Shown here one piece after another: positions 33,164-41,842 of a stretch of DNA of 42,272 bases (position 1 is its first letter; each line of letters starts with the position of its first letter). Location of the stretch: positions 1-42,272 of the forward strand of contig JALHLM010000003.1 in the NCBI GenBank assembly GCA_022844585.1. The letters are read 5' to 3'. The DNA is from Pirellulales bacterium (GTDB lineage Bacteria > Planctomycetota > Planctomycetia > Pirellulales > JALHLM01). The notes under the pieces were generated by a model. The model was given only the letters and a program-made list of their open reading frames with translations, did no database searches and was not told the origin of the DNA. The position numbers and the translations under genes are program-made.

Positions 33164-34516
33164 CTATTTGACGCCACTAGCGCTCGATGCTTCGTCGGCG
33201 CTTAACAATCCGTCGGCGTCGGCATCCAGCGCGCGAAAGTGCTCTGCTGGCAGCGGCGACTCCCTCGCGGTCACGAGGCCATCGTCATTGGCGTCCATCG
33301 CGCGGAACCATTTGGGCGAGCTCGTGACTGCGACCGTCGGAGTGGTCGACCTACTGGATCGCTTGGGGAGCGCCACACCGCCCCATGATTTGGCGCTCGG
33401 TCCGACAAACTCGAGGGAAAAATATCGCCTCGACGGACAATCGATTTCGCTCGTCAACGCGACCGAAGCAAAGCTCAACTCCGCCATGCTCAACCGGCCG
33501 TTCGAGTCGCCGTCGATCAGAGCCGTGGGGTTCCCGGTGTGATCCGTAACCTGCACCCACACCTGGCAGGCGGCGCCTTGAGCGACCAGATCGCAGTAGG
33601 CGTTCAGTTCCTCCGACGTCAACTGTCCATCCGCGTCTCGATCGGCATAGCGTGCCAACTCGGTAAACCCGGAAAGACTTGGAGATTGACCAATCTCGTC
33701 GAGGCGGAGGAATCCGTTGCTGCCCGCGGACGCCTGGAACTGGGCCAGCAGGAACTCGCGCGTGGTCGCCACGTCGGGCGCCGAGCGCTCAGCTACGACG
33801 GTGAGTGTCCATGGCTCGCGCGGATGAGAAACCCGGAAGCGGCGCGAGGCCAGCCAAGTGCTGACGATGTCTCCCTGCGTTGTGGTGGCGGCTGCCGATT
33901 CTGGCAAATCACTGCCAAGTTCGATACGCAAGACCGCGCGCGGCGTCGATTCGACTTTCTGACTCAGGTCAGCGGCGTCCGCCTGGCGAAGAACGTCGCC
34001 AGCGAAGGCCAGGAACTCGTTTTCTTCCCAAACGTCGTCTTCATTCAAATCATAACGCCGCAACGCCTGTGGCAATGTGGTGTCGCTAGGCGTCGCCATC
34101 GCCTTATGAAAAATATGGGCCAATTGAAGGTCGCGCTCCGCGTGCGGAACATATTCAACGACGACGGGGGCAAATCCATGGAGGCGACTATACTCTTCCA
34201 TCTCCTGCGGAGCCGCCGCGCCATTCCGGTTTGCATCGAGCGTCGCGAAATCGAGTGTCAGCAGGCCGCGATCCGGCAGCGGCAGCGGCATCATTCGCGC
34301 CACTTCTTCCCGATTCAATGTTCCATCGCGATCCTGATCGAAGTAATCGACCAGTTTGGACAAAAAATCGCGCCAGGGCTTCTCGACATCCTGTCCATGG
34401 AGCGAAAGCTCCAGTGAGATCGCCGGCACGTCGTAGGGAGCGTTCGCTCGCAGGTCGATTTGCGCCTGCGCGCGGGATACGATCAGCATTAGCGCTATGA
34501 GAATCGAGAACCTCAT
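33164..34516 (-). CDS. secreted EF-hand protein with about six calcium-binding loops
   Basis: A 450-residue exported protein with signal peptide MRFSILIALMLIVSRAQAQ. Canonical or near-canonical EF loops are DQDRDGTLNREE, DLNEDDVWEENE, DRDADGQLTSEE, DGDSNGRLSMAE, DANDDGLVTARE and DADADGLLSADE; DANRNGAAAPQE is a weaker seventh. They are spread over the whole length, in two groups. The ATG at 34516 overlaps the TGA that ends the remnant frame of the DUF1501 gene (ATGA at 34513-34516), so it was translationally coupled to it; the premature stop in DUF1501 (34657) may now weaken that coupling. It is the fourth gene of the operon starting at 38667. A calcium-dependent extracytoplasmic role is likely. 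Confidence 0.88.
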   Translation of the reverse strand: MRFSILIALMLIVSRAQAQIDLRANAPYDVPAISLELSLHGQDVEKPWRDFLSKLVDYFDQDRDGTLNREEVARMMPLPLPDRGLLTLDFATLDANRNGAAAPQEMEEYSRLHGFAPVVVEYVPHAERDLQLAHIFHKAMATPSDTTLPQALRRYDLNEDDVWEENEFLAFAGDVLRQADAADLSQKVESTPRAVLRIELGSDLPESAAATTTQGDIVSTWLASRRFRVSHPREPWTLTVVAERSAPDVATTREFLLAQFQASAGSNGFLRLDEIGQSPSLSGFTELARYADRDADGQLTSEELNAYCDLVAQGAACQVWVQVTDHTGNPTALIDGDSNGRLSMAELSFASVALTSEIDCPSRRYFSLEFVGPSAKSWGGVALPKRSSRSTTPTVAVTSSPKWFRAMDANDDGLVTARESPLPAEHFRALDADADGLLSADEASSASGVK

Positions 34517-34656
34517 GCCAGCGCCTCGCGGATGGGCTGGCCAATAGGGTCCACCAGTCGAATCGGGCGATCGACGTTGGAGTCGTTCTGAATCCGCGGA
34601 TCGATTTCGAGCGCCGTGCAGACGGTCGCCATCAGGTCCGGCACCGTGACCGTCTG
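34513..34656 (-). other. intact 3' remainder of the DUF1501 frame after an in-frame TAA
   Basis: Reading on beyond the TAA at 34657-34659 gives 47 more sense codons, then TGA at 34513-34515. They encode QTVTVPDLMATVCTALEIDP...RPIRLVDPIGQPIREALA, which is exactly how complete DUF1501 proteins end. No frameshift or further stop is present. With this tail the protein would have about 428 residues, the usual length. See the finding on this gene. Confidence 0.85.
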
Positions 34657-35799
34657 TTACTCGATCTGCATGCCGTCCGGGCTCGTGCGGCCGATGTGCT
34701 GGCCGCCGCGAATGCCGCCGCCCCCCAGCACGACGCTCCAGGCCGCCGCATAATGGTCGCGGCCCGCGCGCGGGTTGATCGCGGGCGTCCGCCCGAATTC
34801 GCCCATCCACACGATCAACGTCGAGTCCAACAGTCCGCGGCTGTTCAAATCTTCGATCAGCGTCGACCAACCGGCGTCGAGCGCGCCGGAGAGCGTCTTC
34901 ACCTGCTCGAAGTTATTGTCGTGCGTGTCCCAGCCGTCGAGCGTGACTTCGACGAAAGACACGCCACGCTCGACCAATCGACGCGCCAGCAAACAACCCT
35001 GGCCGAAGTGCCCGCGCCCGTACCGATCGCGGAGCGCGTCCGGTTCCTGATTCAAGTCAAACGCCCGCGCCGCGGTGGCGCGTTGCAAACGGACGGCGCG
35101 ATCATAGGCCGTAACATGCCCGTCCGTTGCGGCACCGGAATGTCCGGAGAGGAAGTTTGTTTCGAGATCTCCGAGCAACTGCAATCGGCGCTCGGCACGT
35201 CGCGGGGCATCCAGGCGAGATCCCAAGTCCTCGACGCGCAACTCGTCGCCACTCGCGCCGACCACGAGCGGGGCGTAGCGCGGTCCAAGAAACCCGGCGG
35301 AAACAGCGACTTGGCTGAATGCGCGTTGCGGCAGCACACTTACATAACTGGGCAAGTCGGCGTCCAGGTCGCCAAGTTCCTTCGCCAGCAGCGCGCCGAG
35401 CGATGGAAACCGGATCGACCCTTGGTTCACATAGCCCGTCCTCAGGTGATATGTTGCGCGGCCATGATCTCCTTCCTTGGTGTGCATCGAACGAACCACG
35501 GCGAGGTGCTCCGCCTGCCGGCCGAGCGAGGGCAGGTGTTCGCTGAATTGCACGCCGCTGACGCTGGTCTCAATTGGCCGGATCGGGCCGCCATTCGCAT
35601 GTTCGGGCTTGAGATCAAACGTATCCAACTGGCTCGGTCCGCCGGCCATCCAGAGCAAGATGCAGGCCCGCTGGCGATCCGGCGCCGTAGCGGCCTGTGC
35701 CGCCAGCCGACTCAGCCAGGTCGATGACAGAATGGCGCCGGCGCCATGCCCGGTCGCGCGCAAGACCGAGCGTCGCGTGAGTCGGTCGAACCTATGCAT
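34657..35799 (-). CDS. DUF1501 family protein, ended early by an in-frame stop
   Basis: A 380-residue reading with a twin-arginine signal (RLTRRSVLRATGHGAGAIL) and the DUF1501 landmarks LLWMAGGPSQLDTFDLKP, SFVEVTLDGWDTHDNN, STLIVWMGEFGRTPAINP and AGRDHYAAAWSVVLGGGGI. It stops at TAA (34657-34659) after GRTSPDGMQIE, where family members continue for about 45-50 residues; that tail is still encoded just downstream. It lies 27 nt after the PSD1 gene, its expected partner. The stop could be a natural nonsense mutation, a strain or assembly error, or, less likely, a read-through site. The truncated protein lacks the last fold element and may be inactive. Confidence 0.9.
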   Translation of the reverse strand: MHRFDRLTRRSVLRATGHGAGAILSSTWLSRLAAQAATAPDRQRACILLWMAGGPSQLDTFDLKPEHANGGPIRPIETSVSGVQFSEHLPSLGRQAEHLAVVRSMHTKEGDHGRATYHLRTGYVNQGSIRFPSLGALLAKELGDLDADLPSYVSVLPQRAFSQVAVSAGFLGPRYAPLVVGASGDELRVEDLGSRLDAPRRAERRLQLLGDLETNFLSGHSGAATDGHVTAYDRAVRLQRATAARAFDLNQEPDALRDRYGRGHFGQGCLLARRLVERGVSFVEVTLDGWDTHDNNFEQVKTLSGALDAGWSTLIEDLNSRGLLDSTLIVWMGEFGRTPAINPRAGRDHYAAAWSVVLGGGGIRGGQHIGRTSPDGMQIE

Positions 35800-35826
35800 G
35801 CGTCGTACCTCGTGGTCCTGCGTCCG

Positions 35827-37389
35827 TCAGTGATTCATGCGAAACTCGGCGCTCGCCAGCAAGGCCCAGAACACGTCCGCCAGCAGCAGGCGTCGATCTT
35901 CCTCGGGCGATGCGTCGAACACTGTGGCGATCTTCGCGCGCTCCGTCGGTGCGGGCAATCGCCCCAGCACGGCCAGGTAGAGGCCGTCGATTTGCTCGTC
36001 GAGCGTGAGTCCCGGCGTGGAATCGATCGCCACGAGCGTGGGGCATTCGTCGATGTTGGCGGCCCAGTCCGTGAAGCTCCCGTTGAGCAACGTCAGCGCT
36101 TGCTGCACCGAAGTCTCCGGATCGACGGCCGCAGCGCCGCGTGCGAACCGCGTTTGCAACAGCCGCCGGGCGGCGCCTTTGTCTTGCTGGTCCCGGTATC
36201 CAGTCGCCAGCGCGATGCTATCGAAAAACTGTTCGCCGGTGAGCGACTTGAGCGGCATCCGGGCTGGCAACGCCGTGCGATCCTGACTGGCGTCGGTGCG
36301 CACGCTCGATCGTTGATACGCGTCCGTCAGACAAATCGCCCGCATCAGGTAGCGGATGTCGAAGCCCGATGCCGCGAAGGCCTGCGCTAACTCTTCCAGC
36401 AACTTTGGGTGGATGGGCGGATTGTCGTCGCGGAAATCGTCGACGGGCTCGACGATGCCGCGGCCGAAAAACTGCGCCCAAATTCGGTTCGCGCCGGCCC
36501 GGGCAAAATATGGATTGTCGCGCGCCGTGATCCAGGCCGCCAACATCGCGCGCGGCGACGGCTCGCGACTCCAGTCGGGCTCGTCCCCGACCAGAAACGT
36601 CGCCGCCTGCGCGACGTCTTTTTCCGGCGGCGTTACATGGCGCACCGCCACGGTCTCGACCAATGGGGCGAACATGCCTGCGCCCTGTCGCTGCACGCTG
36701 GCAAAGAACGCGGCCTGCTGCCAGAACTGGTCTTGGCTCCACGCCGCGAACGGATGATCGTGGCACTGCGCACATTCCATGCGCAACCCCAGGAATGTTC
36801 GCGTCACCGCGGCCGCAAGGTTTTCCGGCTTGGCATCTTTGACCGCATAGAAGGCCAACGGATTCGGCCGCACCGGGTCGCGCAACACCGGTTCAGCGCC
36901 CTGGCCGTCCTGCGCAATCGGTGCCGTCAGCAATTCGCGGACGAGCGCGTCATACGCGACGCCGGCCCGTGCGCGGTCCTGTAGCCAGGCCTCGAAGCCG
37001 ACTCGAAAGACGCCCGCCCCGCGATCGGCCATGGTCTCGGGCAGCAACTCTGCTCGCCAGACGTTGGCAAAATGCACGGCGAAACGCGGACTGTCGAGCA
37101 ACTGTTCGACGACCTGGGCGCGTTTGACGGGGGCGTCGTTTGACAGAAACTCGCGGACCTCCGAAACACGAGGAATGCGGCCGTTGAGATCGAGATACGC
37201 GCGGCGCAGAAACTCGGCGTCATCGGCCCGCGGCGCGAGTTGAATTCCCTCAGTCTGCCAATGTTGTTCGAGCAACGCATCGATGCGCGCGGCTAGTTGC
37301 GCAGCGCTCGCGCGCTCATCGCCGCGCGCACTGTTTACCACGAGCAGCGTGCATCCGACGACAAACGGAAGTGTCAGCCAGCGCAACAT
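35827..37389 (-). CDS. DUF1549-DUF1553 (PSD1) protein without PSCyt1
   Basis: A 520-residue exported protein with signal peptide LRWLTLPFVVGCTLLVVNSARG. DUF1549 covers about 35-240: FLRRAYLDLNGRIPRVSEV, LLDSPRFAVHFANVWRAELLP and one haem-like motif CAQCHDHPF. DUF1553 follows: ARAGANRIWAQFFGRGIVEPVDDFR, PKLLEELAQAF and the closing LFWALLASAEFRMNH (read here as DVFWALLASAEFRMNH). It is shorter than the 789-residue copy at 9848 because it lacks the PSCyt1 domain and linker. It sits 27 nt after the PQQ-type gene and 27 nt before its DUF1501 partner. Confidence 0.93.
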   Translation of the reverse strand: MLRWLTLPFVVGCTLLVVNSARGDERASAAQLAARIDALLEQHWQTEGIQLAPRADDAEFLRRAYLDLNGRIPRVSEVREFLSNDAPVKRAQVVEQLLDSPRFAVHFANVWRAELLPETMADRGAGVFRVGFEAWLQDRARAGVAYDALVRELLTAPIAQDGQGAEPVLRDPVRPNPLAFYAVKDAKPENLAAAVTRTFLGLRMECAQCHDHPFAAWSQDQFWQQAAFFASVQRQGAGMFAPLVETVAVRHVTPPEKDVAQAATFLVGDEPDWSREPSPRAMLAAWITARDNPYFARAGANRIWAQFFGRGIVEPVDDFRDDNPPIHPKLLEELAQAFAASGFDIRYLMRAICLTDAYQRSSVRTDASQDRTALPARMPLKSLTGEQFFDSIALATGYRDQQDKGAARRLLQTRFARGAAAVDPETSVQQALTLLNGSFTDWAANIDECPTLVAIDSTPGLTLDEQIDGLYLAVLGRLPAPTERAKIATVFDASPEEDRRLLLADVFWALLASAEFRMNH

Positions 37390-37416
37390 GTCAATTCCGT
37401 AAAAGTTTACGAAGCA

Positions 37417-38667
37417 CTATGGCGTCAATTGCACGCAAATCAGTTCTTTGTCATCACGCACGAATAGACGCCCGTTCGCCAAGGCCGGCGCTACCAACGT
37501 GCCGCCGCAAACCTTTGCGCGGCAGAGTTCATGTGCCCCTTCGCGGCTGACTTCCAACAGCGTCAGCAAACCGGAGTCGTTCAAGATCAACAGCTTTCCA
37601 TCGCCCAAGCGAATCGGCGAGGCGTGGAAATAGCCGATGCGTTCTTCCGCCCAAAGTTGCTTGCCACTCGCCGGATCGAGACACGTCAAACTAGTCGTCG
37701 GCAACGGTTCCAATGCATTTGTGATGAGATACAGTGCGTCCGCACTCGCGACACCGGACGAGAAGTAGCTTTTCGCCGCCGCATTCTGCCAATCTTCCGC
37801 TGCCGACCGGTGGTCGTCGGCCGTCTGGACCCGTACGGAGACGGCGCCGTGCGCCTGAGTGCTCCCAATGATCCGATCGCCCAAGACCAATGGCGTCGGA
37901 GAAGTACCTTGCGGCTGAAACACCATCGGATGTTCCCAACGCAACGAACCGTCCAGCGGGTCGATGCCCAGCAACCGGAGCGGCGTCATCAGCACCACAT
38001 CGGGCGCAGCGCCGGGCGTGCGGGCGCCGCCGGAAAACAGAATGGCCGATGAAGTGCTCGCGGCGTCATCGAAGGCTTGCCAGGCAACCTCCCCGTTCAC
38101 GGTGTTGAGCGCCACCGCGCAACGCCCCGGGCCGCCGACGCTCACAATCACGCGATTGCCAATCACCAACGGCGAACAACAGACGGCGAACCCTGGCAGT
38201 TCGGCCTGGAATTGCTCATATAAATCGACTTGCCAATGTCGCTGGCCGCTCTTGGCGTCATAGCAACTCAACACGCCGTTGATGCCGAGCGTATACAGAC
38301 GCCCCTGCGCCAAGGTGGGCGTGGCCCGCGGCCCGACGCCCAGCACGCTCTTGTAGCTGGGGCGATCGTACGTATCGCTCCAGACCCGCTCGCCGGTGGC
38401 GACGTTGAGCGCCAACACCTGTTCCTGTTCTTTGCCGGGCACGGACGAATGCATATAAACGAGGTCGCCCGATACGACTGGGGAACTAAACGACTGCGGC
38501 GCCGTGGTCCGCCATATAGCCTGCGGCGCCGTGGCGTCACTCCACGCGGCAACCGATTCGTGCGAAACGCCGTTCCGCTCCGGGCCTAGCCACTGCGGCC
38601 AATCGGCGGCCTGAGACCGGGAAGGTGCTAACAACAACAGGCCAACAAGCAAATACACTCGCAACAT
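37417..38667 (-). CDS. secreted PQQ-type beta-propeller repeat protein
   Basis: A 416-residue exported protein with signal peptide MLRVYLLVGLLLLAPSRSQAA. It opens with DWPQWLGPERNGVS, the standard start of planctomycete PQQ-like propellers. Repeats of the type SSPVVSGDLVYMHS..VLALNVATGERVW recur (blades at about 60-100, 110-150, 155-200, 215-255, 290-340, 345-385). Nothing shows that PQQ itself is bound; these propellers are mostly scaffolds. It is the first gene of a four-gene operon with PSD1, DUF1501 and EF-hand genes, all exported. The 240-nt gap upstream (38668-38907) shows no gene and no promoter I would defend, though a TACAAT lies on the minus strand near 38730. Confidence 0.9.
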   Translation of the reverse strand: MLRVYLLVGLLLLAPSRSQAADWPQWLGPERNGVSHESVAAWSDATAPQAIWRTTAPQSFSSPVVSGDLVYMHSSVPGKEQEQVLALNVATGERVWSDTYDRPSYKSVLGVGPRATPTLAQGRLYTLGINGVLSCYDAKSGQRHWQVDLYEQFQAELPGFAVCCSPLVIGNRVIVSVGGPGRCAVALNTVNGEVAWQAFDDAASTSSAILFSGGARTPGAAPDVVLMTPLRLLGIDPLDGSLRWEHPMVFQPQGTSPTPLVLGDRIIGSTQAHGAVSVRVQTADDHRSAAEDWQNAAAKSYFSSGVASADALYLITNALEPLPTTSLTCLDPASGKQLWAEERIGYFHASPIRLGDGKLLILNDSGLLTLLEVSREGAHELCRAKVCGGTLVAPALANGRLFVRDDKELICVQLTP

Positions 38668-38907
38668 GGTTTATCTCGTGGCGAATCGGAGGCTCGCATA
38701 ATCCAAAGGCGTAGGAACAATCCACAGATTGTAGCTGCCGCCGTCCAGCGCCGGCTAGCGTTAGTTTACGGTCTTTGTGTTGTTGTACAGAAGTGACGAG
38801 AACCTAACTTTTGTCTGCGTTAGACCTGCCTAACGGTCGGAAGCTTCGTGTTGGACGTCAGGCCATTCACGCAACAACGACTGCTTGGCCCCGGTTTCGG
38901 GCTTGAA

Positions 38908-39318
38908 TTAACTCAAATTCAAAAGTTGTCCCCAAAGTCCCGGAGAGACGTCCGTGGGAACCGACAATTGAATTCGCTGGAGCCAATCGCGTGGTTCGCC
39001 GCCCTCGACCGTGGCGAGTGCTACCGCGGCCAACGCGGGTGAGCGGCTGATGCCAGCACTGCAACAAACGAGCGTCGGACGGCGAGTCGAAAGTAAGTCG
39101 GTCAGAGTTCGCTTTGCCAACTGAAGTTGCTCCTGGCTGTTTTCAGGTCCATCGTGGAGCGGGATGCGGAGTGAAATCAACTCGCGCGGCAACACAATGC
39201 CTGGCTCTTCAGCGGCGAGTTGCAGGACCGCTTCAATTCCAATGTCGACCAGTGTCTGTATATTTCGACCGTCGCCGATATGACCGATCCAAAGCAAATG
39301 CGGTTCGATTTGCTTCAT
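38908..39318 (-). CDS. dual-specificity / tyrosine phosphatase-like protein
   Basis: A 136-residue cytoplasmic protein of the cysteine-phosphatase fold. The active-site loop CSAGISR (Cys86 to Arg92) fits CX5R, followed by SPALAAVAL. Asp56 in IPLHDGPEN is a good general acid. The residue before the catalytic Cys is Cys85, where most members have His. It starts at the ATG at 39318, just 4 nt after the kinase stop codon, so the two are certainly co-transcribed. It probably removes phosphate from Ser/Thr/Tyr on the kinase or its targets; a phosphoinositide or RNA substrate cannot be excluded. Confidence 0.82.
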   Translation of the reverse strand: MKQIEPHLLWIGHIGDGRNIQTLVDIGIEAVLQLAAEEPGIVLPRELISLRIPLHDGPENSQEQLQLAKRTLTDLLSTRRPTLVCCSAGISRSPALAAVALATVEGGEPRDWLQRIQLSVPTDVSPGLWGQLLNLS

Positions 39319-39322
39319 GATT

Positions 39323-41584
39323 CTAATTCTCGGCCTTTGGCTCAATTGCCGCCCCGCTGGGCTCGCCTTCAAGAGTCTCCGCCGCGATCACCACCCAGCC
39401 CGTATCGGCGAACTCGGCCGGGCGGCCGTGAACGATGACGGGCTCGAGCGCCGCGAGGCGTGCATGCTTCGCCACGGGATCGACGAAGGCTTCTGAGATG
39501 CTATCGGGCGAGGCTTCGAGCGAGCGGCCGTTGAGGCGGCGGTCGCGGCGTAGCTGAAGCGCGCGATCTAACTCCGTGGACGAAAGCCGCAAGGCGCCTT
39601 CGTCGAGCGTGCGGTGGCCCATCTCCGGATGATGCAGCACGAGACCGCGTCCGTTGAATTGATCGGGGCGGGTATCGACCAAGAGCGCGCTGCGGCCCGT
39701 GGAGAAATCGCCTAACTCGACCGTCATGCACAGCACGCCGACCCGAGTGCGATCGGCGCGTTCGCGGGCGTCACTCCAGATCGGCACCGAAAACGCGACC
39801 ATCAAGGTTTGCGTGACCGTGCTGTCGAACACCGCCGACATGTGAACCGTGCGATCGGTTAACGGGCCGAGCGATTTGGTTTCCGGCGCATCGGCGGGCA
39901 GGTCGCGACCGCGGCCATGGAAGTAATCGCGATGCCGATAGTTCTGGCCGATGCTGGAGCCTTCCGGCACGCGGGCTAACTGGGTGCCGTCAGTGGCGTT
40001 GACGAACCAACTCGCCGTACGCACGGCGCTGTTGTTGGCGATGTACCGCTTGTCGAGCCAGCGTTGGACTTCTTCGAGCGAAGCCGCCGGCGCCGGCTGT
40101 CCCGCGGCGATCGCTTCATTGGCTTGAAGCACGAGTCGGCGCAACTCCGCGGATTCCGCTTCGGATTCGAGGATCCGCCAACGCAAGTCAATTTCCTGCG
40201 CCACGGACTTGGCAAGGAACATCGCCGACGTGGCCAGGTTGTTGCGCCGCGAGGTTTCCGCGGAGGAGTGGGCACGATTGGCCGAGTCGTGCGCGAGTCG
40301 TTCGTTGCGCGCGAGCTGCGCGAGCCAGATCGCCGAGACGCCGACCACGAGCGCGCAGGCCGCTAGCCCGACCACCGCAACCTGCGTCGCGACACGATGC
40401 CGGCGGACAAAGCGGGCGACGCGCGCCGAGCGCGATTCGGCATAGGCGGTGACCGGTTCGTCGGCCAGATAGCGCTCCAGATCTCGCGCGAGTTCGATGG
40501 CCGTGTCGTACCGATCGCTCGGCCGCAGCGCCATCGCCTTGAGGCAGATCGCTTCGAGCGGCAATGGCGTATCTGGCTTCAAGTCCCGCGCGCGCTTGAC
40601 ACGGCCGTCGATGATGTTGGCTTTCACTTCGGCCAGCGTTTCGCCGATGACGGGGTTCACGCCTGTCAATAATTTGAACAACGTGGCGCCGAGACTGTAG
40701 ATATCACTGGCCGGAGTCGGCGCAAGGTCCGAGGCTTGCTCCGGGCTCATGTAGGCGGGCGTACCAGCGCCTCCGCCGGAGGACGTGCCGGCCTCGCTAC
40801 CGGAACTGGGCATCAAGGTCTTTTCGCCCGCGATGCGAAACTTGTCCTCGCGCGCCACGGGCGGGGCCAGGCCCCAGTCGACGACGATCGTTTCGCCGTA
40901 GCGCCCCAGCATCACGTTGCTGGGCTTGATATCGCGATGCACGATGCCGCGGTTGTGGGCGTAAGCGATCGTCTTGCAGACCGAGGCGAAGTTGTTGAGC
41001 AGCCGGTGGAATTCAAGCGTTCGTTCGGAGAGATCGGCCGGCGGGCGATTGTGAAAGCGGCGGATCGCGTCGTCCAGCGTGATGCCATCGATGTAACGCA
41101 TCACGTAGAAGAGACGTTGATCGGCGGTTTCGCCTAGTCCATATAAAGGGACGACGCCGGGATGTTCCAAACGCCCCGTGACTTCGGCTTCCAGTTCGAA
41201 GCGCTGCCGCGCGACCGGATCGGTACTGAGCTTGCCGTGGATGAACTTGACCGCGACGGTGCGATGCAATTGCCGGTCTTCGCCGACGAACACGGCGCCG
41301 AGCCCGCCTTTGGCGTGAAACTGCAGCGCGTGAATCTGCGAGGCGTGGCTTAACTGCTCGCCTGTCACGCTGTCCAGGTCGTGCGCGTCGGCATCCGATT
41401 TGCGCATTGCCGCGGCCACGCGGGCTTCAAAGCTCTGCAGCGCTGCGAGGCGCTCCTCGACGGCGCCTCGCAGATCCGGGCGCGAATAGCACAATTCATC
41501 AAGACTGAGCGAGACGCCGTCCTCCTGCGCCGCCAGCCAGCGGTCGAGCAACGATTCGATGACGGAATCTTCGGACATCGACAT
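39323..41584 (-). CDS. Ser/Thr protein kinase with one transmembrane helix and C-terminal Cache-like sensor
   Basis: A 753-residue protein. After a helical N-terminal part the kinase domain spans about 85-375: glycine loop AKGGLGAVF (91-99), Lys113 in AVKFI, HRDIKPSN (216-223, Asp218), DWG (236-238) in place of DFG, and GTPAYMSPEQAS. A basic stretch and one helix (VAVVGLAACALVVGVSAIW, 402-420) follow. The C-terminal ~330 residues should lie outside; NATDGTQLARVPEGSSIGQ and YRHRDYFHGRG resemble a dCache-type ligand domain. The start is the ATG at 41584 (or 41578); the frame further upstream reads into a repeat element and is not coding. It is followed at 4 nt by a phosphatase. Its promoter region contains the MITE-like element at 41627-41771. 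Confidence 0.88.
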   Translation of the reverse strand: MSMSEDSVIESLLDRWLAAQEDGVSLSLDELCYSRPDLRGAVEERLAALQSFEARVAAAMRKSDADAHDLDSVTGEQLSHASQIHALQFHAKGGLGAVFVGEDRQLHRTVAVKFIHGKLSTDPVARQRFELEAEVTGRLEHPGVVPLYGLGETADQRLFYVMRYIDGITLDDAIRRFHNRPPADLSERTLEFHRLLNNFASVCKTIAYAHNRGIVHRDIKPSNVMLGRYGETIVVDWGLAPPVAREDKFRIAGEKTLMPSSGSEAGTSSGGGAGTPAYMSPEQASDLAPTPASDIYSLGATLFKLLTGVNPVIGETLAEVKANIIDGRVKRARDLKPDTPLPLEAICLKAMALRPSDRYDTAIELARDLERYLADEPVTAYAESRSARVARFVRRHRVATQVAVVGLAACALVVGVSAIWLAQLARNERLAHDSANRAHSSAETSRRNNLATSAMFLAKSVAQEIDLRWRILESEAESAELRRLVLQANEAIAAGQPAPAASLEEVQRWLDKRYIANNSAVRTASWFVNATDGTQLARVPEGSSIGQNYRHRDYFHGRGRDLPADAPETKSLGPLTDRTVHMSAVFDSTVTQTLMVAFSVPIWSDARERADRTRVGVLCMTVELGDFSTGRSALLVDTRPDQFNGRGLVLHHPEMGHRTLDEGALRLSSTELDRALQLRRDRRLNGRSLEASPDSISEAFVDPVAKHARLAALEPVIVHGRPAEFADTGWVVIAAETLEGEPSGAAIEPKAEN

Positions 41585-41626
41585 ACGTGCAGGCGTTAAG
41601 AAAAGGCGATACATTAGCGCTTCGAT

Positions 41627-41771
41627 ACTAGCCCGTAGCGCCAGCGAGGGAGAGAGGACGCGGGCTACCGTTGGAGCCGAAACTCTCAGTTGCCTTGCCA
41701 CGACGCAACCGAGAGTTTCATCCCAATCGGTTGGCAAGATCAACTCTCCCTCGCTGGCGCTACGGGCTAGT
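41627..41771. mobile_element. MITE-like element with 28-bp perfect terminal inverted repeats
   Basis: Arms at 41627-41654 and 41744-41771 are perfect reverse complements (core CCCGTAGCGCCAGCGAGGG). Inside, a second pair (41679-41692 and 41706-41719, one mismatch) forms a nested hairpin, and CTTGCCA/TGGCAAG (41694-41700/41732-41738) a third. Total 145 bp, no transposase. It sits between the divergent kinase and FAD-oxidoreductase genes, 43 nt from the kinase start. Read in frame the two arms give LARSASEGE and SPSLALRAS; I recall such peptides from mis-annotated planctomycete proteins, which suggests a genome-wide repeat family, unverified here. Confidence 0.75.
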
Positions 41772-41842
41772 GTAGGGGATTTCGCGCGTGTTTTCGCGTG
41801 GTCTCGACTGAACCCAACGAAACTTGCCCGCGTACAGGCAGC

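Noticed and set aside
34517..34870. 118-codon N-terminal extension of the EF-hand gene, overlapping the DUF1501 gene
   Set aside because: The extension is Arg/Gly-rich and lies in front of a perfect signal peptide at the ATG at 34516, which also has the ATGA overlap.
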